A stretch of DNA of 64,000 nucleotides from Penium margaritaceum. Taxonomy: Eukaryota; Streptophyta; Zygnematophyceae; Desmidiales; Peniaceae. Shown in pieces: positions 56,801 through 64,000 of the stretch (positions within the stretch are counted from its first letter, which is position 1; each line of letters starts with the position of its first letter). A program made the position numbers and the translations under genes. The stretch is from the NCBI GenBank assembly GCA_023375785.1, contig SZWC01004803.1, positions 97,991-161,990 on the forward strand. Reading direction: 5' to 3'. The notes beneath the pieces were generated by a model. It searched no databases and had not been told where the DNA came from. It was given only the letters and a program-made list of their open reading frames with translations.

Positions 56801-57096
56801 CTGCTCTAGTTGTCTTGGGCTTGCTCCAATTGTCTTGGGCTTGCTCCAGTTGCCTTACGCTTGCTCCAGTTGCCTTAGGCTTGCTTCAACTGTCCTCGGC
56901 TTGCTCCAGTTGTCTTGGCCTTACTCCAACCTTCTTGGACGTGCTCCAGTTGTCTAGGCCTTTCTTCAGCTATATCGGGGTTGCTCTAGTTGTCCTGGGC
57001 TTGCTCTAGTTGTCTTAGAATTTCTCCAGCTCTCTTGGCCTTTATCTGGTTGTCTTGGGTTTGTTCCAGTTGTCTTGGGCTTGCTCCAGTTGTCTT
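50879..57096. repeat. 20-bp satellite array, block 9, the longest
   Basis: About 311 units over 6.2 kb without a transposon. Small phase shifts occur near 51256, 52363, 53955, 54415, 54905, 55000, 56095 and 56750. The ORF 54120-55199 (359 codons) is the longest repeat translation in the window and shows how permissive the unit is. Confidence 0.98.
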
Positions 57097-57728
57097 TGTT
57101 GATTGTTTTTGCACCTTATTCAGTATTGTAGGATGGATCAGGAATGCTCTGCCCCTTGTGGAGGTATGACCCCCGGATCCGTTGTGATGTGACTCAACTA
57201 TGCTCTCTCTCATGTGAGATATGACCTGTGGGTACACCATATGGGTGAGTGGTTACCTTGGCCATTTTGTTGATTTTGCCAAGTGAGAGGTCACGAGTTC
57301 AATCCCGGCCCAATGCACATCTTTTTTGCTGTGGAAGCTTCTAAGAAAGAAAGTCCGTAGCTTCTTGAATGTTACATGGTTGGTCTGTCACCTTGACACT
57401 AGGATGCTTATGTGTCAAGCCCACAGTGCAAGTCTATTGGTGACGTGGCTGGTTCAGGCCACTTCCCAGGAATGTGCTTTTGAGTTCTAGGACTGGACAG
57501 ACAGCTACAAAAGGACTTGTCTTGCATGCTAATCAATTAACCCTTGCTTGATGCTCTCTTGTGTATTGACGACTTGAGCTCTTCTTGAGATGTAATGCTA
57601 AGGCGTTAGGCCTGATTAAGTTTGGGGTGCATGACACATGTCAACAAAGGAAGAAGGCCTAAAACGCTTTGTGAGCTTTTTTGGTTTCGCGGCTTCTCTG
57701 CCAGAGGTGGTTAGCTCAGTAGCTAACA
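57097..57728 (+). repeat. 5' LTR of copia E
   Basis: 632 bp, TGTTGATTGTTTTTGCACC to AGCTAACA. The TATA position reads CTACAAAAGG (57505-57514), whereas the 3' LTR keeps CTATAAAAGG (62775-62784), so the 5' promoter is probably weakened. A 7-bp perfect inverted repeat GTTAGCT-CAGT-AGCTAAC (57710-57727) ends the LTR just before the primer site. Confidence 0.96.
57242..57305 (+). promoter_or_regulatory. tRNA-like A/B box motif in copia E LTR
   Basis: TGGGTGAGTGG (57242-57252) resembles an A box, and GAGTTCAATCC (57295-57305), within AGGTCACGAGTTCAATCCCGG, is a good B box. The copia D LTR has GAGTTCGATCC and the 3' LTR has GAGTTGGATCC at the same place, so only two of three copies keep the box. 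Confidence 0.5.
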
Positions 57729-57730
57729 AA

Positions 57731-57745
57731 GGGTTATGGGCCCAC
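57731..57745 (+). promoter_or_regulatory. Primer-binding site of copia E, half-tRNA type
   Basis: GGGTTATGGGCCCAC, two bases after the LTR, fully complementary over 15 bases to the anticodon arm of plant initiator tRNA-Met (GUGGGCCCAUAACCC). Confidence 0.9.
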
Positions 57746-58056
57746 TCCTCTGGTTAGGGAAGTTTCACGCACGCAACCGCTAAGGTCACAAGCAGTGAGA
57801 GCGCCTTCGCTCTCACCCAACTTCTCTGTTTGCAGGGCAACATCACCAGGAGGGGAATGCAACACATCTGCACCTTTCTACCTTGGGAGCTGACATCAGC
57901 CTACATCAGCGTACATCAGCCTACATCTGCTTGCAATGGTCAACGTGAACAGGGGAAGCAGTTGCCTCTTCTCACCAATAGCCTACAGCGGCCTCAAACA
58001 CAGGTTTATCGGCATCAACAACAGGTGCAGTAGCTGTAGCAGTTGTAGTTGTAGGG
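57746..58056 (+). other. Copia E leader
   Basis: About 310 bases between primer site and gag start. It has a short tandem (ACATCAGCCTACATCAGCGT, 57893-57930) and GTAG-rich repeats near 58025-58055. No gene. Confidence 0.6.
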
Positions 58057-61000
58057 ATGGTAGGGACAGGGAAACCAGGGAATCATTCACCCATCCTCAA
58101 ATTTGATGGAGAGGGGTTTGCGCTCTGGAAGTGGCAGTTTGAGATCATCATGGATGACAGAGATCTGCTAGGATATTTTGACGGAACTATCCCAGCACCA
58201 AAGGAGGAGGGTACTGACCTTGTGGCATGGGTCAAGCTCAACAAGAAGGCTCTCGCCATTCTTGTATCCTCCATGCAACCTTCAGTCCTTTCACACATCA
58301 GCGGTTGTACAGTGGCAGCCGCGGCATACGCCAAACTTGGCAAGGTATTTCAGTCCTCCTCACTTGCTAACCGTCTCTTCATTCTACAAAATCTCATCAG
58401 CATGAGACTTGGTGAAGGGGAGGATGTCTCCGCCTTTATGCAGAAATTTGAGACGCTCTTGCAACAAGCCACCGGCATGGGGTGCGAACTAAAATCCGAC
58501 ATGCAGGCCATGATTTTTGTGATGACGCTGCCGGAAATTTGGGGCCCCATGATAACGGTGATTGGAGGGTGGACTGAAGATCTAGTTTCCTACACAACCG
58601 TCTCTGAGTATGTGCGAAATGAAGCCATGCGTCGTAGCAGCAGTGAAGGAAACATGGCTGCCTTTGCCTCACGAAGCAGTGGCACCTTCCGTAATACCTC
58701 CTCCTCTGGGTACAGGAGAAACAACAGCACTAGCAATAGTGGAAGGGGTGCAAAGCACCAAGGAAACTTCCATAACTGTGGCAAGGCTGGACACTGGGCT
58801 CGAGAGTGCCGTGCACCCAAGAGAGAGGAAGGAGACGGTGATGAATGGCGAGGGGGACATGGTGGGAAGGATCCCACAAGCTTGATGGCTGAGTGTGCCT
58901 CCAACAAAGAAAGGGCGATACTCAGGCCAGGAGCTTACGGCCTCGACTCGGGCACAAACGAGCACACCACTTACGAGAAGAGAGACTTCATCTCTCTTGC
59001 TCCATGCAACAAGAACTTCAGAGTTGCCAACGGCAAGGTTGAGGCAGTTGAGGGGATTGGTGACAAGCTAGTCACAATAGGTGTCAACGGTGGAGATTCC
59101 AACCTCAAGCTAGAGGGGGTGGTCTACTTGCCCTCCTTCACAGCCAACCTTCTCTCTGTCTCCAAGATAACTGACCATGGCATGACAGTGGTTTTCACAA
59201 AGAAGGAAGCCGTAATAGTTCCTACCAAAGACATCAACATCTCCTACTCTGCCAAGAAGGTTGTCGCACAGGTTCCTCGCGTTGATGGGCTCTACGTCTT
59301 GCAGACCAAAACTACAAATTCAACGGCTAAATCTTCGGTGGAGAGTGATGATGAGGAGAGCAGTGATGTAGATTCAGATGAGGAAGGACATGCTGGATCA
59401 GCGGAAGCAGTGGGAGCAGACGATTTAGAAACAAAACTGCAAGCAAATACAACCACCGGGGCTGTTCATTGTAGCCTGTGCATATCCTCCAAAAACCTAT
59501 GGCACAGGCGCTTTGGGCACGTGGCTCATCGGACATCGGAGCTCATGGCAAAGTAGGAGCTAGTGCGTGGGATGGAGCTAGGTGATGAGGCGGAGGGAGC
59601 TGGCATCATGTGTGAGCCATGCCTTCAAGGCAAGGCAAAAAGGAAACCCTTCAAGCGCAATGGTACGCGTGCTCTCACACCCCTTGACCTCGTGCACTCT
59701 GACGTGTGCGGTCCCTTCCGCATGCCATCAAATGGAGGTAGCAGATGTTTCCTCACATGCATTGATGACAACAGTCGCAAGGTGTGGATATACTTTCTCA
59801 AAAAGAAAAGCGAGGTGAAGGACAATCTGCAAGACTTTGTCGCCATGGTTGAGCGACAGAATGGAAAGAAGGTGAAGGTATTCAGAACGGACAACGGGGG
59901 AGAGTACAAAGCCTGCAGGGAGTGGCTCGAGACACAGGGCATTGAACACCAGAAAACGACGCCCTACTTACATCAAAGCAACGGCGTAGCAGAGAGGATG
60001 AACCAGACACTCCTACGCATGACAAGGTGCATGCTCTTTGACGCCAAGCTGCCTCCTATGTTCTGGGCTGAAGCAGCACGTACGGCTACCTACCTTGTGA
60101 ACCTCACACCTGCAGCAGCGCTGCGAAGGCGAGGCAAGAAGAAGTAGACACAACAGCTGAAGACGCCTCAAGAAGCATGGTCAGGCAAGAAGCCGGATGC
60201 CTCCCATCTCAAGGTGTTCGGTTGCACCGTGTTTGCCAAGGTCCAGGCCGGTGACGGCCCAGGAAAGCTCGATGCAAGAGCACGAAAGTGCATTTTCATC
60301 GGCTATGACACCGCCCACAAGGCTTATCGACTCTGGGACCAAGGGGCAAAGAAGGTCATCCGCAGCAAAGACGTGGATTTCCACGAAGTTTTTGTGAGCA
60401 AGGGAGAGCATCTCGAACTCGAGAATGCTCCAAAACAGGGAGAGTGGCTCACTCTCCTTGAAGAAGGAGATGAAGCACCAGCACAATGGCATGAGATAGG
60501 TGCTGCAACAGGGAGAGGAGGTCATGAAGATAACTCGGAGGAATCAGACTCTGATTCCGACATATCCGATCCTCCAGACAATGAGGAGGATGCCTCTCCC
60601 ATCATCAACGACGAACCAGACCTCCTGCCTCCACATCAACAGTACCAGCCACCAGGTTCAAGGAGCAGTTCACGCCTCAAAGTACCTCGGCAGCATTACG
60701 ATGCAGATAAGGGTGAATGGACAGGTTTCAACTATTCATTCTTGGTCAAAGAGAAGCCAACGTCTGTCGCAGAGGCACTCACTCGGCCTGACAATGCAGA
60801 GTGGGATGAAGCAATTTGCAGTGAACTCAGCTCCATCGAAGAGAATGGGACATGGGTGCTGGTGGACAGACCTGCCAGGGCTCATGTTGTGGGGTCCAAG
60901 TGGGTGCTGAAAGTAAAAAGGAAACAGGATGGCAAGATAGACAAGTACAAGGCATGGGTGGTAGCAAAAGGATTCTCCCAACGGCCTGGCGTAGAGTACG

Positions 61001-62331
61001 ATGAAACTTTTGCTCCAGTTGTGACGTTTGCCTCCATCCGGTCAGTGCTTGCCATTGCTGCTGCCGAGAACATGGAGGTCCACCAGATGGATGTCAAGAC
61101 AGCCTTCCTTTACGGCAAACTTGACAAGGAGGTATTGATGGAGGTTCCGGAAGGGGTTGATGCTCATGAGGGCAAGGTGTGTACATTGGTGAAGGCACTC
61201 TATGGGCTAAAACAAGCGCCAAGACTTTGGTACCAAGAGATGGACACGTTCATGGCCAAGGAGTCCCTCATGCAATGCAACAATGACCCTAGTATGTATG
61301 TGCATGCGAGTGACAAAGGGACTATCTTGGTCGCCTTGTACGTTGATGACCTGATTCTATGCTCTTCTTCAAAGCAGCTGCTAGACGATCTCAAGGGGCA
61401 GCTGAGTAGCAGATTCAAGATGAAGGTCATGGGTCCTCTTGACTTCTATCTTGGAATTGCCATCAAGCGCGACAGAGCAGCAGGTACCATCAGCCTGAAC
61501 CAGACAAAACACATCGACTCCATCCTCAAAAGATACGACATGGCATATTGCAAACCTGCCAGCACACCCATGAGCTCGGAGTGCAAACTCTCCACCTCCA
61601 TGTCCCCATCCAACAAAGCGAAGAAAACTGACATGTTTGGCATCCCATATCAGTCTGCAGTGGGCAGTCTCATGTATGCCATGGTCGCCACCCGACCAGA
61701 TGTAGCCCGTGCTGTTGGGCAGGTGAGCCGGTTTGTGGCCAATCCCGGTCCACTTCACTGGCAGGCCGTCAAGCGCATCATGCGCTACCTTCAGGGGACG
61801 CGGCACGTGGGGCTCCAGTTTGGAGGCATCGCTAGATCAGCATCACTGCGTCTCATGTGCTACACTGATGCTGATTGGGGAGGGAATGTTGATGACAGAA
61901 AATCTACCTCCAGCTTAGTGTGTATGTTGAATGGAGGTGCAGTCAGTTGGGCAAGTCGCAAGCAAGAATGTGTCTCTCTGTCACCAGCTAAAGCTGAGGA
62001 CATCGCCTTGGCTGAGGTGTGTAAAGAGATGCAGTGGCTACGAAGCCTGCTATCTGAGATGAAGGCACCACAGGCAACGGCAACAGCCATCAAGATTGAC
62101 AACATGAGCGCCATTGACATGTCAAAGAACCCCGTCCTGTCCAGGCGCACAAAGCACATCGAGATCCGCTACCACTACGCTCGAGACTTGGTCTACAAGA
62201 AGACAGTGGAGCTTGAGTATGTTGGTACCAAGCTGAACCGGGCTGACATGCTTACAAAGCCACTGGACAAGGATCTCCACCAGACGGGCAGGCAAGATAT
62301 CGGCATGGTAAACGCAAGTGATGACAAATGA
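58057..62331 (+). pseudogene. Copia E gag-pol, one frame with two TAG codons
   Basis: A single frame of 1,424 codons from ATG 58057 to TGA 62329, interrupted only by TAG at 59554 and 60145. Gag (residues 1-260) has a UBN2-type core and the knuckle FHNCGKAGHWAREC, whose first Cys is Phe. Protease has YGLDSGTNEH (DSG at residues 297-299). Integrase: LWHRRFGH finger near residue 481, CEPCLQGKA, Asp at 59701 (HSDVCGPF), Asp at 59890 (RTDNGGEY), Glu at 59992 (NGVAERM). RT: HQMDVKTAFL, YGLKQAPRLW and YVDD at 61339-61350. RNase H: CYTDADWGGN and SRKQECVSLS, though the usual EAEY reads KAED. It ends with NRADMLTKPL. Without readthrough it would give three separate pieces; the Cys-to-Phe change also argues against activity. 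Confidence 0.93.
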
Positions 62332-62349
62332 TGATGCCCACTTAGGCAA

Positions 62350-62366
62350 GGTGCAAGGGAGAGATT
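62350..62366 (+). promoter_or_regulatory. Polypurine tract of copia E
   Basis: GGTGCAAGGGAGAGATT directly before the 3' LTR; the same tract, as complement, precedes the copia D LTR at 30210-30226. Confidence 0.88.
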
Positions 62367-63020
62367 TGTTGATTGTTTTTGCACCTTATTCAGTATTGTA
62401 CGATGGATCAGGAATGCTCTGCCCCTTGTGGAGGTATGACCCCAGGATCCGTTGTGATGTGACTCAACTATGCTCTGTCCCATGTGAGATATGACTTGTG
62501 AGTACACCATATGGGTGAGTGGTTACCTTGGCCATTTTGTTGATTTGGCCAAGTGAGAGGTCACGAGTTGGATCCTGGCAACATGCACATCTTGTTTGCT
62601 GTGGAAGCTTCTAAGAAAGAAAATCCGTAGCGTCTTGGATGTTACATGGTTGGTCTGTCACCTTGACACTAGGATGCTTATGTGTCAAGCCCACAGTGCA
62701 AGTCTATTGGTGACGTGGCTGGTTCAGGCCACTTCCCAGGAATGTGCTTTTGAGTTCTAGGACAGGACAGACAGCTATAAAAGGACTTGTCGTCCATGCT
62801 AATCAATTAACCCTTGCTTGATGCTCTCTTGCGTATTGACGACTTGAGCTCTTCTTGAGATGTAATGATAAGGCGTTAGTACTCTTAAATGTGAAGTGTA
62901 TGCCTGATTAAGTTTGGGGTGCATGACACATGTCAACAAAGGAAGAAGGCATAAAAAGCTTTGTGAGCTTTTTTGGTTTCACGGCTTCTCTGCCAGAGGT
63001 GGTTAGCTCAGTAGCTAACA
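62367..63020 (+). repeat. 3' LTR of copia E
   Basis: 654 bp, partner of 57097-57728. It keeps the TATA box CTATAAAAGG (62775-62784) and the terminal inverted repeat (63002-63019). A 22-base insertion near 62879 is absent from the 5' LTR. Confidence 0.96.
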
Positions 63021-63505
63021 GTCTTGGCCTTCCTCTTATTGTCCTGGGCTTGCTCTAGTTGTTTTGGACTTGCTCTAGTTGTCTTGGGCTTGCTCAAGTT
63101 GTTTTAGGCTTGCTCCTGTTGTCTTTGCCTTGTTGTAGTTGTCCTGGGCTTCCTCGAGTTGTCTTGGACTACCTGCAGTGATATTGGGCTTCCTCCAGTT
63201 GACCTGGGCTTTCTACAGTTTTCTTGGGCTTGTTCCTATTGTCTTTGTCTTGCTCCAGTTTTCTTGGGCTTTGCCCAGTTGTGTTGGGATTGTTTCAGCT
63301 ATGTTTTGCTTTCTCTATTGTTTTTGGCTTGCTCTAGCTGTCTTGGCCTTGCTCCAATTGTCTTGGAATTGCTCGAGTTGTCCTTGCCTTGTTCCATTTT
63401 TCTTGGACTTGTTCCAGTTGTATTGGGCTTGCTCTAGTTGTCTTGACCTTGCTCCAGTTGTCTTGGCCTTGTTCAAGTTGTCTTGGACTTGCTCTAGTTG
63501 TCTTG
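63021..63505. repeat. 20-bp satellite array, block 10
   Basis: About 24 units, continuous with block 9 before the copia E insertion. The first five bases are the right target duplication GTCTT. Confidence 0.96.
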
Positions 63506-64000
63506 ATGGAAACTGGGGCAGCCCTCAGGGAGGTGATCAGGCTCACTAAGAGTCGCCTAGGCAGGACCAACTGTTTGTGAGAGGGAGTTGCAAGTTGCAC
63601 AGACAGAAATTACGGAAGCGAATGTAGGTCTGCAGAGAACGCGAATGTCTGAATCGACTCTTGAGTGAGAAAGTACATCATCACAGCTTTCTAACAAGCC
63701 CTTATATGCCTCATTTGGCTAAGGGAGCACTGAGATCCACTCTGTCAAAGCTCACCCTCTAGCACACTCCTAGCCTAGCGGGATGAGCGGCAGTCACCTT
63801 GTCACACAAGAGAATTATGTCTCGCACGGCCTGCACGGCTAATAATCATGGACTGGTCCTTCCTTGAAGTCTCTTGGACGTCCTCCAGCCGTCTTTTCTC
63901 CTTGAAGGCCGCTCTCAGCCGTCCTGGCCAATAATCCTGCCGCCTTTTGAGCTCAAAGTGCTCAGGTCGTCACTTGAACCCGACCCATGATCTCCAAACT
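63506..64000 (-). mobile_element. Probable start of another LTR element, incomplete
   Basis: The satellite stops abruptly at GTCTTG and unrelated sequence begins (TGGAAACTGGGGCAG). A TATA-like GGCATATAAGG on the minus strand (63700-63710) and absence of coding sequence suggest an inverted LTR that runs past the window. No second copy is available to confirm it. Confidence 0.35.

Larger units (their letters stand above)
57097..63020 (+). mobile_element. Ty1/copia retrotransposon E, nearly complete
   Basis: 5,924 bp with LTRs (57097-57728, 62367-63020), a half-tRNA primer site (57731-57745), gag-pol (58057-62331), a purine tract (62350-62366) and a perfect target duplication GTCTT (57092-57096, 63021-63025) taken from the satellite unit. 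LTRs differ by roughly two dozen substitutions plus a 22-base insertion in the 3' LTR (near 62879), so the insertion is not recent. It is the best-preserved element here and the closest relative of copia D. Confidence 0.97.

Noticed and set aside
59554-60147. Reassignment of TAG to glutamine in the host
   Set aside because: TAG also occurs at Trp, Lys, Arg and Glu positions in copia A, TAA and TGA stops occur too, and LTR divergence is enough to explain two stops in copia E. Kept only as a point to test.

Overview
This window is a stretch of repeat-dominated eukaryotic nuclear DNA. I find no convincing host gene, rRNA, tRNA gene or CRISPR array. The mix of Ty1/copia, Ty3/gypsy and hAT elements, and C-to-T-like decay at CAG and TGG codons, suggests a plant-like genome (streptophyte alga or early land plant). 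This is an inference; nothing here fixes the species.

The background is one tandem satellite with a 20-bp unit, consensus CTTGGGCTTGCTCCAGTTGT, always in the same orientation. It fills ten blocks (about 138-1112, 7470-8919, 15335-19108, 20313-20641, 33441-34996, 38918-39718, 40207-44130, 48896-50480, 50879-57096, 63021-63505), together about 21 kb or one third of the window. The consensus has no stop codon in any of six frames, so it produces dozens of long but meaningless ORFs.

Inserted into or between these blocks are: copia A (1113-7469, +, 5-bp target duplication CTATT); copia B, same family, inverted (8920-15334, -); a 5'-truncated copia C (19109-20312, +); a nested complex (20642-33440) with gypsy remnants, two solo LTRs of a family I call S, a 6.4-kb LTR element F without a recognisable pol, and an internally deleted copia D; a decayed hAT transposon (34997-38917, -); short gypsy-type LTRs called Z (1-137, 32818-33440, 39719-40206, 44131-44335, 50481-50878); a truncated copia H of another lineage (44336-48884, -); and a nearly complete copia E (57097-63020, +, target duplication GTCTT).

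Every coding region seen belongs to a mobile element and most are broken. Copia E is the best preserved: one gag-pol frame of 4,275 bp interrupted only by two TAG codons. Copia A, B and E carry primer-binding sites complementary to the anticodon arm of initiator tRNA-Met (half-tRNA priming), whereas F and H carry sites matching the tRNA 3' end. LTRs of families S and D/E contain tRNA-like A-box and B-box motifs next to ordinary TATA boxes. A single N at 28064 between two identical 219-bp copies marks a probable assembly join.
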